A DNA stretch of 62,182 bases, taken from positions 1 through 62,182 of the forward strand of contig NW_022985193.1 in the NCBI RefSeq assembly GCF_010093535.1, written 5' to 3'. The position numbers were made by a program, and so were the translations under genes. Source of the stretch: Lindgomyces ingoldianus. Taxonomy: Eukaryota; Ascomycota; Dothideomycetes; Pleosporales; Lindgomycetaceae. Shown in pieces: positions 44,160 through 57,163 of this stretch. A model generated the notes under the pieces. It was not told the origin of the DNA. It saw only the letters and a list, made by a program, of their open reading frames with translations, and made no database searches. Each line of letters begins with the position of its first letter. Within the stretch, counting starts at the first letter, position 1.

Positions 44160-46602
44160 TTATACTAACAGCTACATGTTTCTTAAATTCTTAGCTAGTT
44201 TTTATATGTTTTTACTAGTAAGCTACTTTTTTTATTTTACTAAAAATTCTTTTTAATTTCTTTAATTACTAATAATGTGCTTAACTTTGTACTTTGTTTC
44301 TTTATTTTTTTATTTTTAAGTAGATAAAGAAATCTTTTTAAGTGCCTTTTTTAGTCTAAAGATATAGAACTACAAGTGTATTTTTATATGTAGGGGAAGC
44401 TTAAGCTTACAGTTGTCTTGTTAGGTTTAAAGAACTTTATATAGTCTTATTTTTTTTTCTATTAACTTTCTAGAAGGTCTAGGTATCTTAAGGTTCTTTA
44501 TGTTAAAATACATATAGTCTTTTAAATAAATTTCTAGTCTTAGTTATTATAATTTATTTACATATTTCTCTATTATTTTCCTACTAGACCTAGCTTCTAT
44601 AGCTAACTTTTTATGTATCTAATGTAGGTCTGTTAGTTGTTTTATTAACTCCTATAAGTCTGTAGGCTAGTTTCTATGTAATGTAAAGTAAGGGTTATAT
44701 TTAAAATTAGCCTTATATAGTGTTTCTTTTGTTGTAGCTAATTCTACATTATTAATAGCTAACTGCGCTATTAGAAGCTATTCTGCCTAATTATCTTAAG
44801 TGTAAGAAATGTATTTCTTTAAATATCTCTCTACTTCTGCATTTGCTCTTTTAGTCTAACTATCTATCTGTAGGTAGTAGGCTGTTAATAGCTTATATGC
44901 TATACTAAGGTGCTGTATTACTGCTTTTTAGAAACTACTAGTAAACAGCTTATCTTAGTTAGAGATAATAATCTTAGGGCATCTATGTACTAATATTATG
45001 TTTTATTTTAATTTATAAATAAATTTTTTAGCAGTTATTATTTTTTCTAAGGGCTAAATGTGTAGGTACTTAGTAGTTTTATCTAAAGCTACTATAATTA
45101 TGTTGCACATTCTATCTGTCCCTAGTTCTTTAGATAGAGGTAGTTCTATAATAAAGTCTATTATAATTATTATCTATAGTAATTTTAGTGCCTTAATTAG
45201 CTAGAGGTATCTATAGGCCTTATGCCTTTATAAGTTGTTCTTATTATAGGTATTACATTCTCTAAGCACCTCTATGCATAATTGCTTTACTTTTAGTATT
45301 TATTATAGTATAGCAGCCTTTAGTTTTTTCTAAAGAGTGCCTATTCCTAGGTGTCTAAACATTAGAGATTTGTAGTATTCTTAGACTAAGTTCTTTTATC
45401 CCTACTTACTAGCTATAAGCATATAGAATTCTTTTATAAGTTAGGGCCTATTATAGATCTATCTTTTATTAGTTTTTTTAAAAAGTGTAAACTCTTTAGT
45501 TCCTTCTTTTTTTTTATTAAAGTAGTTAGGCCTTTAGCTAAAGGCGTTAGCCTGCTAATTCTATGTTTTAGGTATGTGCTTAATAATATAGTTAAATTAT
45601 GTAAGTTCTATTACTTATTTTACATGCATTAGTAATAGTTTTTTTACTGTTAAGAACATAACTAAATTTATGTAGTTAGTTATAACATTAAATAGTTTTA
45701 CTATTCTATGTAGCTCTATAGCCTAAACTTTTATAGCATTTAGTATTACTTTTAGCTCTTTGTTAAGTATGCTGTAGCCTGCTTTAGGTCCTAAGAACTT
45801 AGCAGAGTAGTATGCAACTAGGTGCTATTTTTTGTCTTTCTGTTTCTAGTACAGCGCAGCTCTACTAGCTCCTAGGGATGTGTCTATGTAGATCTTAGTA
45901 TCTAATTATAAGTTGTATATTTTTAATACTAGTTTGTCTGTTATAGCTTATTTTAAGGCTATAAATGCTTTATTTATTTCTAGGGTCTAGATAAATTTTA
46001 CTATAGCTTATTCCTTAGTTATAGTGTTTATTAATAGTATAGCAATCTTTAAGTAGTCTCTAATTATTTGTCTTATGTAGCCTAATAGTCCTAAGAATTC
46101 TTTTACTTCTTTAACTATTATAGGCTTTAGCTACTTAAGTACCTTCTATATTTTAGCTAAGTTAATCTTTATTTCTTTTTTATTAATTATAAATTTTAAG
46201 TATTTAGTTTTTATAATATAGAATTTACATTTAAAGAGCTGCAAGTAGAGTCTATACTTTTTAAGTTACTCTAAGACTTTTTATACTTTCTATATATAGT
46301 CTTCTAGGGTATTCTTTAAATAGATAAGGACATTATCTAAGTATACTAAAGTAAAGACATTTAGATATAGGTTAAGAGCTATATTAATAATTTATTAAAA
46401 TGTTACTAGGGTGTTTATTAAGCTAAACAGTATTACTAGTAGTTTATAGAGCCCCTATAGAGTTCTAAACACTATAAGCTACTTATCTTTTTTTTATATC
46501 TTTATTTTATTAAATCTATTCTGTACATTAAACTTTATAAAGTACTAGGTTTTTTTTAATTAATTTATAATGTTTTATATAATTAGTAGAAATAACTAAT
46601 TT
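44160..46602 (-). pseudogene. Gypsy-2C chromodomain, integrase, RNase H and part of RT
   Basis: Minus-strand: chromodomain about 44172-44290, integrase about 44450-45400 (zinc pair near 45250-45290), RNase H with IYIDTSLGASRAAL near 45850-45898, and RT palm motif YLDNVLIYLK near 46318-46352. Copia-1B inserted at 46603 and the remainder of RT continues at 53827. Stops are plentiful; the residues lost are mostly Q and W. Confidence 0.82.
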
Positions 46603-46882
46603 TGTTAAATAGGCTCTAACAGCTAGCTGCTTATAGTATAAGCACTTAAGTAGCAAGAGTAAGAGTGGTGTACAGTGTGCACAGTGTATAAGGTAGGTAA
46701 GGTGAGGGCAACATGTTTCTAGTTCTATTACTCTTGTCTTTCCTCTGTATAGAGAAAAAGGGGGATATCTAGATGTTTGCGCACAGAGGTTTACACACAA
46801 GCATTATGTAACATAGATACATAATCCTGCTTATGCGCAATTGTTTATATCTAGGCTGCAACACTGCTGCTATGTACAGACA
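46603..46882 (-). repeat. Copia-1B 3' LTR
   Basis: 280 bp; reads TGTTAAATAGG on the plus strand at its left edge and TACAGACA at its right edge. A leftover open stretch inside it reflects LTR identity, not a gene. Confidence 0.92.
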
Positions 46883-47326
46883 CTAGCAACTTTTCTTTTT
46901 ATCTAAAGAGTTACCTTCTGTACGTGTTACCTCTCTTCTGCCTGTGTAGGTCTATCTAATTATGTTTTACCTTTACTCTACCCTATTTATTAGGACTTGC
47001 CTTAGTAATGCTGTACATTAAGATAGGCTAGTTATACTATGTAAATAGCTTTATAAATAGTGTAAAGTGTTTTAGGCTATTATTATCTAGCCTTTATACG
47101 CTTACCTTGTAAGTAATTTAGCAGTGTATAAACTATTTTATGTAGAGTTTTATGCTAGAATAGTGTAGGATCTTTGCGTAGGCAGGTGTGTAAGGAGGTG
47201 TATATAATAAGGTTTTCTTTTTTTTTTTATCTTTTTTTCTTTATTCTTTACTTTTTAAGCCTTACTGTACTATTCTCTAGCTCTTTTCTTTTTTTATATA
47301 GTGCTAATAGTAATAGATACTCCTGC

Positions 47327-47401
<75 letters not shown>

Positions 47402-48120
47402 TGTCTCTCTAGCCTTCCTCCTCTACCTCTAGCGCTGTTAGTGCAGGCGTCTTTAACGTCCTTGTGCAGTCTAGCAGCCTAGGGCGCATCTATGTTACCC
47501 TTTTAACTAGTTCTACTACTAATTAGTAGTTTATTTAGTATTTTAGCATAAATATATAAATTTTTTAGCTCTTTTACTTTCTTCTTATATAAAATGCTAA
47601 TTATAAATAGGCTAAGAAGTAGCATATAGCAGCTTTACTATCTTATAATATTAATGTTGTTTTGCCTGCTAGCACTAATCTGTAGCTGTAGGCAGCAAAG
47701 GTTGTGTGTTATAAAGAGTACTTTTATATAGTTTTAGTCTAAAGTTATAGTTAAGTCTTAGTAACTTTATATGCTTATTATTATAGTAGCACTACTAGTG
47801 CCTTTTTTTTTATTAAGTGTTATGTGTTAGCTAACTTCTAGGCTAATGCCTACGCCTTGTGTGTATAGTAGAGCTGTAGTCTGCATTATAACTACTATAT
47901 ATAAGAGGTGGTGGCTTTTTCTTCTCTTATATACTAGACAAATAAACTATTTTTTTTATATATCCTTTTTTTTTAATCTTGTAATAAAAAAAATAAGTGT
48001 GTATAATAAAAAAAAATAAAAAAAATAAGCTTTATATAAAAGTGTTATTAGTTTAGTTAGTCTAGGGCATCTTTGCGCACAGGATCTAGCTAGTCCACAG
48101 ATGCTTCTATCTAGACAGAG
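46883..48120 (-). other. Copia-1B 3' region with two segments absent from Copia-1A
   Basis: Aligning with 34520-34920 shows two extra stretches here: about 47050-47210 and about 47320-48000. The second contains a CA/GA microsatellite. No domain is recognisable. Either Copia-1A lost both, or Copia-1B gained them. Confidence 0.6.
47330..47401 (+). repeat. (CA)n(GA)n microsatellite
   Basis: About 26 CA units (one interrupted by CATA near 47354-47357) followed directly by about nine GA units. CpA is the preferred RIP target, yet nearly every CA unit is intact within an element otherwise stripped of CpA. Confidence 0.97.
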
Positions 48121-48379
48121 AGGCAGTTAGTTAGAACTAATAATTAAAGAGCCTAGTTTAGTGTTTTTTTTATACATGCATTTACTAAGTTATTTTTACT
48201 ATTAATTTACTTAATTTTAGTAATTTTCTTTTTTTTATATAATTTATAGAGTAACATAATGTTAATTATAAGTTACTTTTTACTAGTAGTGCCTAGCTTA
48301 ATAAGGCAATTATATAAAAACCTTAAATTTATGCAAATTACTACTAAGATTAGTAGTAGTTTAAGCATTTATATAATTT

Positions 48380-51300
48380 ACTATAAAGTTATACTAAAAG
48401 TAATTATATTATTAAACCCTTTAACTATTTTATATAGTTTACTAGTAAGGACACTTCTAGTTACTCTTTTACACTTAGTAGAATTCTAGTGTATAATGTT
48501 GCCTAGTATTTTAAAGTAGTTACTTTACTTTATACAGTCCTTATTACTTAATATAATTAAGAATTCTAGCTATAAGCTAAGGTCTTTATTATTAGTAAAT
48601 AATTTATTTATAAAGATAAACAGCTTTACATAATTAAGCTATAATAGTAGAAAGGTAAGACTACGCTTACTATTATCTATCTACTATTAGATTTATGTGT
48701 TAAGTGTGTTAATATTATTATGCAAAAGGTCTATAGTTTATATAGTAATAAAAAGGTTAAATGCTGCCTCTAGTTAATATATAAATACAATGTATGCCTT
48801 TTTTACATGTTACTTAACATATTATTATGCAGCATTCTTGTCTTTTAAGTTAATTATATAAAGGTAGCTTACTTATCTCTTTTAAGTAAAAACTACTATG
48901 TTATGTGTAAGTTTAATTCTTTTACTATTAAACTTAATAAGTTGCTTTTTTACTAGAATAGTTTTACCTTTTATATAAAACTTTGCTTTTTATAGTTTTT
49001 TTTCTTTTTTTTGCATAAAATTTTTTATTATAATGCTTAAAGTATTATCTATTTATAAGCTAGTAATACTAAAGGTGTGCTTTTTTTTATTAGTAATTAA
49101 AAAGTAAGAGTTATATAAAAAGATGTGTATGTACAGCTTTTTTTTATAGTAGTTATAGTATGTCTTAAACTAATACAGTCCTAATTTAGCAGCTCTATAC
49201 AAGGGTTGTATAACCTAGAGTATTATATTTAGTAGAAAGCTCTAGCGCATCTTTTTTAGTAGCTTTGTGTATAGCGTGCGCATAAGCTTATTTATTAATT
49301 AGATGTATGCTTATATAATATTACATAGTTTAAAATGCATTCTGTATATAGCTTTTAGGCTTGCTTTTATAGCTAGAAGTAGTCTCTAGCTTATTCTCTA
49401 GATAGTTAGTAACTAAGTAAGGATTTCTTTTTTTTTTTTATCTAAGTAGCTAGTAAACACTAAGCAGAATTTTTTATATAGTTAAGTTATTTTACCTTTT
49501 ACTTTTTATATAAGGCAGAGGTTAAAAATCTAACCTTTATGCTTTATTAAGTTATATACTATAACCTTAAAAGTGCTGTTAGTAATTAAAGTGTTTATTT
49601 TTATATAGTCTAATTTTTTAAATAGTTTTTTAAGTGTAGTAATTACACTATTTATATAAAGCTTAATAAATAAAGCCTAATTATTTTTTTTTTCTAGGTT
49701 AGAAATACCTAGTCTAGACTTTATACAGGTTTTTTTTGCTTTTTACTTTTTCTAGTATCTATATTTTTCTTTTACACTAGTGCGGCATTGCTATCTTAAG
49801 GGGCTTAGTCTGTAGTAGGCTTTAGTTCTGCCTCTATAACATTTTTATAAGGCTGTTTTTTCTTCCTCTTCTTTAAAAAATCTTTTTATATAGAAATTAG
49901 TTTATCTAAGTTATTTATTATAAGTAAGTTGTCTTTTTTTTTTTTTTTATAGTATAGTTTAACTTGTGTATATTAAAGCTTTAGTAGGCTATTTTTTTTC
50001 TTAATAATAATATCTTTTTCTTTAATGCTTTTAATCTTATATAGGCTAGTCTAGCCTTTTTTCTCCCTTTATGCTATAATCTCTAAGCTAAAAGAGAGGT
50101 TAAGAACTTTATATGTTATAAAGCTATTATAAGTATTAATTATATAATTAATGTTTACTTTTACATAGTTTTTTTAAAGTATTTTTATTACTTTTTATAC
50201 AGCGCTTACTTATGTAATAATGTCTAGTAATAGTAGAAAGTTTAGGTTAATTTTTAAGTATGCTTTAAAGACTAGCAGCGTAGGTACTAGACTATGTAGG
50301 CTAGCTGTGTTATTTAAAGCCTTAACTGCTATCTGTAAGATAGCCTTATTATCTATATAGTTACCTAGCTTAGTCTTTAGAATGTTAAACACTTATTAGA
50401 AAGGTGTGTGCGCGCACTTAACCTTTCTAACTGCCTAATGTGCTTCTACAGGCATCTGCCTACATGTAGCTCTTATAATCTTTATATAAGCTTAAAAATC
50501 TTTTAAAGCAAAGTTTATACTAAAGTTATACATAATATAGTCTAGGGGTCTTTAATAAGTGTTAATCTAGCATTTGTATAGTGCATCTTAGGTATCTTGT
50601 GTAGACATAGATTTTAGAAATGTAGCAGCCTAAAATAATATGTCTACATTAATAACATGTAGGACATTTTTATTATTAATTTATACAACATTAATAACAA
50701 CTTTATAGTTAAAGTAAGTGTTATTTTTAATTATAAACTTAAATTTTTATAAGGCCTAGTTATATAATTAGCAGAAGTAGTAGAACTTCTTAATCTCTTC
50801 TAGCACTGCAGCATTAATGTTGTGGCTAGCGCTAGTTAGCATCTTCTAAAGTCTTTTTATGCAGGGGTGTCTAAATTAGCAGTAGAAGCAGTAAAGTTTT
50901 AATTTAGTAAAGAAAAACATAAATTCTTTCTTACTAATATTAAAAAAAAAGTGTTTTTATTTTTATATAATAAAAATAGTAGTTTTATCTTTATGTATAA
51001 TAACATTTAAAATGTTGTTAAAGTATGCCCTAAGTTAGTTAGCATTTACTAGTAATAGTAAAAATAGTGTTAAAGTCTCTAAGATGTAGTATATAACTAG
51101 ACTAATTAAGTTCTAGATTTATATAGTACTAATTAATCTTTTTAGTGTCTAGCTTTTAAAGCTAATATTTATTTAGCTAAGTGTCTAATTAATTTTTATA
51201 TATAAGTTCTTTTATATGTACGCCTTAAGTTAGAACTTACTAATAGTAAAAATTTTTGCTGCGCTTATGTTTTATAGTTTACCTTAGTATACTATATAGT

Positions 51301-52640
51301 ATTAGTTATTAAGGATAAACTGCTTAGCATATTCTTTAGGTTTAATGCTGTAGATGTCCTCTCCTGTTACACAGTATAGATAGGTAGTAAAGGTAAAGTA
51401 GTTAATAGCTTTTTTAGCATCTTTACTCTTTTATTTTATTTTCTTTATATTATGTAAATTATTCTTTTTCTTAGAGTAACTTTTAAAGTCTTAAATATAT
51501 AAAGTAATAGCTTTATATAATAAAGTCTTATTATAGAAATCTTTATATAAGGTAATGTACTAGTTCTTTACTTACATATAGTTATTATAAGAGTAGTTTA
51601 ATAACTAACATTCTTTTTTATAGTAGACAAAGCACTTCTTTATCTACATGCAGTTATCTCTAGATTATAGCCTAAACTTAGATAAAAATTTTTCTTATTA
51701 TTTTTTTCTACGCAAAGAGAAGCTTTTTTCTTATTATGCAGACTCTTGTTATGCAGAGTTATATTAGTAGTTTATGTAGTATGCATTAGGCAGTTTCTAA
51801 AGGTATTAGTTTACTCTTTAGTCTATAGTAACTTAGAGTAATGCCTATAGGTTACTAAATAAAGCTTTACATAAGAGCTTAATAGTAAACATAGCATGTT
51901 CTAGTTCTAGTTATTCTTAACAGGCTTATATAACAGTAGTGTGCAGTAGAACATTTTTTTAAAATTTTATTTTTAGTGCCTTTTATATAAGTATAAGCTT
52001 ATTAATTATTATTTTAAAAACTTTATATAAACTTTTATTAAAGTTTTTTTATTAGTATTATATAAAAGTTATTATTATTTAGTCTGTCTAGTACTAGCTA
52101 TAGTTTATATTAGTGTTAAAGTAACTACTTAAAGTGTTGTATAAATGCTTCTAGTTATGTCTAGGGCCTATGTTGTGCATATAGTACATATTTACTTAAC
52201 CTTTTAGGATATCTAGAAAGATGTCTATGTACTAAGTTTTCTAAATATCTAGCTATTAACATAGATTAATAAAAATCTTTATTTTATTTATAAGAATGTT
52301 ATATAGTTAACTTATGTAGTTATTATTCTTTTTTTATACTTTTTAGAATTATATAATTTTATCTACTAAGAGTTTTTCTTTAGTAGTTTCCCTCTAGGGT
52401 AGAAGTTTGTACAGGTTATAATGTAGTATAGATTATGCAGGTGGTATTAGTAGTGCATACACTACTGCAGGCAGTGGTGTGTACAATTAAGGGTGTAGAG
52501 CAGGCGTTAGGTAGGGTGGCATGTATTGTTTGTACAGTAATTAGTGTAGTGCTAGCTAAGGTGTAGAAGCAGGTAATGCTAGTACATTTAGTGTTAATAG
52601 TAGCATTATGTTTAGTCTGCTTCTGTGTAGAGCCTTATAT
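48380..52640 (-). pseudogene. Copia-1B gag-pol remnant
   Basis: Minus-strand gag about 51600-52640, knuckle CFVYYKKEC near 51610-51640, and protease region near 51270-51300. Gag-pre-integrase with HPCIKRL lies near 50820-50870. Integrase runs about 50000-50800, including a 60-codon stop-free stretch at 50210-50392 with AVKALNNTASLHSLVPTLL. RT about 48830-49660 and RNase H about 48380-48800 follow. Domain order PR-IN-RT-RH confirms Copia. No stretch is long enough to be functional. Confidence 0.82.
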
Positions 52641-53145
52641 AGTAATAAAGGTTACATATAAAGCCTTTTTAGTGTAATTATTTTTTTTTATGCTATATTA
52701 TACAGCTTCTAGGCTTAAGTACCTTTAGTGCCTAGCTATAGTGTGATTCTCTTGTCCTTTAGCACTTATATAAGCTCTCTTTTAAACGCGCAGCTAAGTG
52801 CTAAAAAGTCTTATAATGTCTATCTTTTAAAATCCTTTATATACGCATTTAAAAAAGTAGCGCTTTTCTAAGTTATTATATGTAAATTAGTAATTATGTA
52901 ACTTATATATAATTAAGTCTATAAGCTTATTAAAGCCTTTAACATGTTAATCTTGTTATTCTAGTACTCTAGGCTAGTCTTATTCTGTAGTGTTGCCTTT
53001 AATATCTCTATATCCTTTATAAGTTATTTATATAATAAAAATTATTCTTTATTCTTCTTATTATTACATAGAGTTATTAGTTGCTAATAAGATTTTATTA
53101 TAATAGTATAGTTAATTACTTTTTTAGTAGATTACACAAGTACTG

Positions 53146-53503
53146 CTATTATCTAGCTGCTAAGTTGTGCAGCTTTAATAGCTTTAGGGTGCGCCTTACA
53201 CTATCTCCTTTTTACTTTGTACAGTAGCAGAGCTTACTATGTAATGTAAAGAATTAATGTGCTATTATCTAGCTACTAGGTTGTACAGCTTTAGTAGCTT
53301 TAGTGTGTGTCTTACACTATCTCCTCCTTACTCTGTATAGTAGCAGAGCTTGCTGTACAATGTAAAGGATTAATTTACTATTTTAAGAAATAAGTAACTA
53401 AATAAAGTACCTTATAAGGTGTAGGTGCTCTATTGTTACTCTTTTTAAAGAATAAGTAATAAAATAAAGTACTTTATAAAGTGTAAGTACTCTATTATTA
53501 CTT
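53146..53503 (-). repeat. Copia-1B leader tandem repeats
   Basis: A 116-bp unit in two copies (53146-53261, 53262-53377), then two copies of the roughly 62-bp unit to about 53503. This is the same arrangement, reversed, as 7561-7916. Confidence 0.85.
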
Positions 53504-53541
53504 TTACTAATTTATAGTTAATTAAATTAACTACTAATTAG

Positions 53542-53821
53542 TGTTAAATAGGCTCTAACAGCTAGCTGCTTATAGTATAAGCACTTAAGTAGCAAGAGTA
53601 AGAGTAGTGTACAGTGTGCACAGTGTATAAGGTAGGTAAAGTAAGGGTAACATGTTTCTAGTTTTATTGCTCTTGTCTTTCCTCTGTACAGAGGAAAAGG
53701 GGGATATCTAGATGTTCGCGCACAGAGGTTCGCGCACGAGCATCATGTGACATAGATACGTGATCCTGCTCGTGCGCGATCGTTCGTATCCAGGCCGCGA
53801 CGCTGCTGCTACGTACAGACA
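53542..53821 (-). repeat. Copia-1B 5' LTR
   Basis: 280 bp. Its outer 110 bases (53712-53821) keep a striking density of CpG (GTTCGCGCACAG, GTGCGCGATCG), while its inner part and the 3' LTR have lost most of them. Confidence 0.93.
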
Positions 53822-53826
53822 AATTT

Positions 53827-56800
53827 TAAATTATGTTATTATTTAGAGTCTTATAGTCCTAATAAACTTAGATCTTTCTTTTTTTTTTTTTTTTACAAAA
53901 ACTACTGCTAAAGCTACAGAGCTGTAGCTTTCTTAGATGTAGCCTTATACTAACATTCTATTAACATATTTTTATAGGGCTTCTTTCTGTGTTCTAGTTA
54001 GGGGGCAAAGCTTGTATGTTTTTAGATTATAATCTTTTATTAAATTAATAGCATAATTCTAAGGCTAGTGTAGTAGTAGTTTTTTAGGGTCCTCTAGTGT
54101 CTTAAACATGTCCTTGTAGTCTTTATATTTAAGTAGAATACAGCCTTTTTTCTAGATTTAAATAACGCTAATTTACTCTATATCTTTATCTTTTTTAATT
54201 ATCTTATAAAAAACTTCTTTAAGCTTCTTTTTTATTAATTATATTACCTAGGCTTTTAGCTCTTAGTAAGAGAATTTCTAGAGTTTTCTTTTCTTAGGGT
54301 AGTAACTGCTACCTTATTTTGCTTATTTATAGACTAGGCATTTATTATTATAGCATGCTAACTAGGTTATGTGTATGTAGTTGTTAGAGGTTTTTATAGT
54401 TATAGTTCTCTAATTAATTATAAGATTATGTGTTCTAAGCTAGTTATATTCTAGAATTACATTATATTTACTTTTTAGCTTAAGTATGTTTATAAACTTT
54501 TAATTACTTATATTTAGAGTTTTAAAGTTCTTTTTATAAGTTTTTAAGTTAATTTATCCTCTACTATATTTAATTAATAATGCATTAGTAAGGGTTACCT
54601 TAAATAGGTTTTTTTTTATTTAGAATAGTATACTTTGTTTATCTACTTATTCTTTGTCTATAATAGTAAAGGTGCATCTGCTGTCTACAAAGGCTAGTCT
54701 AGGCCACTCTTTATATGTAAAGGTGGTTGTTAGGCTGTGTCCTACTCTTTATTTTACTATAATTACTGCTAATATATTATGTTTAACTTCTTTATTAGAA
54801 AAAAAATAAAAGTTAATATTTTATAAGTTATTATTAAATTTATCTTTTCTTTTTTTATAAATTTAATGTTTTTAATTACAGTAGTTAGCTACTTTACATT
54901 TATAATCTTTAACTAAATAATGTAATATTAGGTAGTCTTCTTTTCTTACTGCCTTTTACTAAAAGTAGTAGAACTTATAACTTTTTTATTTATTACACTT
55001 TATCTATGCTTCTTATTTATAAAGGGAAGCTGTCTAATAAGTGTAACAATTTATAGTTTTGCAGGCTAAGGCTGTTCCTTACTATAGGCAACTGTTATAG
55101 TTTCTTTTCTATGTAGGCTACTATTTTGCTTAATGCTTGTTGTTCTAGTGTTTAACACAGTATTATTATGTACACTAGTACTAGGGGTACAGACACTTAT
55201 TAGGTCTGTGTAGTGTGTTAAGGGGACTCTCTTAGGTCTACTAGAGGTATTCCTTTGTTTGTACTAGCTGTACAGGATAACTTTTCTATTAGCAGCTATT
55301 AGCGCTATAAGTGCTGCTTCTGCAAAGGACATATTATCTATAGTTTTGTTATATTATAAAAGCTTTTCTAGAGATTGCTAAGCTTAGAAGCAGTATCTTA
55401 GGTTTTTTAGGCGCTAGTTATAGTACTTTAAACTTAGCAGGTTTGCCTAGCTATTCTAGCTTTTAATTTTTAATCTTAGTAAAAAATTACTACTACTTTT
55501 TTTTATTTATAATGTTATATTTAACTTTAGCTATTCTTTATATAATGTTAAACATTAAGTAGTTATTGCTAATGTTTATTTAGTAAAGTAAAACTATATA
55601 ATTACTTAAGTAATTATATTGTAACCTACACTTCTAGCACTTACATTCTTAAAACTATTAGAAAAGCTTTTTTGCTAAAGTACTAGAGGTTTAGTTTTAA
55701 AGAGGGAACTATTTTTTTTTTTTTAGACATTTATAATATATTCTTAGATCTAAGTCTCTTCTTTGTATTTTTTAAAAATTATAAGGTCCTGTAACACTAT
55801 ATTAAGGCTGCTAAAATTTTAAATAACTACTTTCTAATATAGTTTAAAACAGTTGTTTAAAGAGTAGTTTTTTTTATATTACTAGTAAAGTTTGTTATTT
55901 AGTCTTTCTTATATTTTCTTATTTATAAGGCTATGTTTAGTAGTAATAGCTTTTATTATTACAGTAGTATTTTTATTCTCCCCTTTTTAAAAGTCTAGGT
56001 AATTTTAGCAGAAATGTCCTACTTTTCTATAGTTTAGGTAAGCCTTATCCTTTAACTACTTTTATTATTTTTTTATTAAAGGCAGCTTATTATGTCTTAG
56101 AACTTAGTTTTTCTTTAAAAAGGGGCTTTGTGTATGCTTTACATAGCTAAGGTCTATTAGCTTTTTATTATATTATAAAAGCTCTTTCTTTTTAGAGATA
56201 AATTCTAGCTTTTAGAAAGTTCTTTTTAATTTCTTTTTTTTTTTACATTTTTTATAGCAATTGTTATAAGTTGTTACTTTTTTAATATAATTTTTAAAAG
56301 TAGTTAGTTAGTCTATGTATATAAACTTATCTTTTACTTTGTTATTTAGCCTGTTATAAAACATGTAGTATAAGGCTTTCTAGTTATTCTATTTACATAT
56401 AGCTATTTACTCTCTAAAGCGCACTGCATAGTTTTAGACTAGTTTACTGCTCTGTCTTATATTGTCTAGTCTGTTAGCTGCAATTTTTTTTTTATCTAAA
56501 GTTTTATAAATAGCTAATAAAGCTACTTTAAAGTTTTTAACACTACTAAATACTTTTTTAGTTTTAGGATTAAGTAGTGCGCTATTAGCTCTAAAGTCTA
56601 TCTAATTATTAGTGTAGAGTTAGAACTAGATTATAGAAGGGCCTTCTAAGTGTAATTCTATTTAAAAGATTATTTCTATATTAGTCTAAAATGCTCTCTT
56701 ATTATACTGCATGTAGAGGTAGCATTTAGTAAAAAATAGTTAAAAGTTCTTTAATAATCCTCTAAAAAGCTTTAAAAAGGCTAGTTTTAAAGCCTTTTTA

Positions 56801-56840
56801 GTTGCAACACTTATTTTATTTATTAAAATATTTTAAACTT
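53827..56840 (-). pseudogene. Gypsy-2C rest of RT, protease and gag
   Basis: Minus-strand: N-terminal RT about 53827-54150 (YVNRML, ALAVVF block), protease LGYN block near 54440-54470, and a LVDSRCTFT-type site near 54660-54700. Gag knuckle NYRKVGHFC lies at about 56005-56050 with the second knuckle near 55860-55900, and the capsid core YLYMQYNK at about 56700-56730. It reads like the Gypsy-2B gag-pol in mirror image, with more stops. Confidence 0.8.
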
Positions 56841-57163
56841 TTACTAGCTCTACTTATAGTTTGTGTATCTAGTAGGCTTAGTTAGTTGCCTTATAAAGGT
56901 TAATAAGAAGTAGAGGGCTTTAAGAATTTATAGTTTTTTAGTAAAAGTTAGCTATTTTTTACTTAAGTTTTAGTAACTTACTAACTTTATTACTAATTTA
57001 CTAAAGTTTCTTAATGTTGTCTTAGATTAAGTTAATCTGTTCTACAAAAATAGCTTTACTTTAGGTAGAAACTTCTATAGATCCTAATAGCGCAGTGTAG
57101 GCTATATTAGAATCTAAGTTATGTTAGGAGGTTACTATACTTTTTAAAAGGGGTAGTGTTTAA

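Larger units (their letters stand above)
46603..53821 (-). mobile_element. Copia-1B: full-length fungal Copia, minus strand, no nested insertions
   Basis: 7219 bp with 280-bp LTRs (3' LTR 46603-46882, 5' LTR 53542-53821) and target duplication AATTT (46598-46602, 53822-53826). Collinear with Copia-1A and a ready-made reference for every empty site there. It carries about 0.85 kb not present in Copia-1A between pol and the 3' LTR. All frames are broken. Confidence 0.93.

Noticed and set aside
47174..47482. A 102-codon plus-strand open frame
   Set aside because: It runs through the CA/GA microsatellite and has only HT and RE dipeptide repeats plus hydrophobic low-complexity sequence; it lies in the antisense of the Copia-1B 3' region.
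48259..48489. A 76-codon plus-strand frame
   Set aside because: Antisense of the Copia-1B RNase H region, low complexity.
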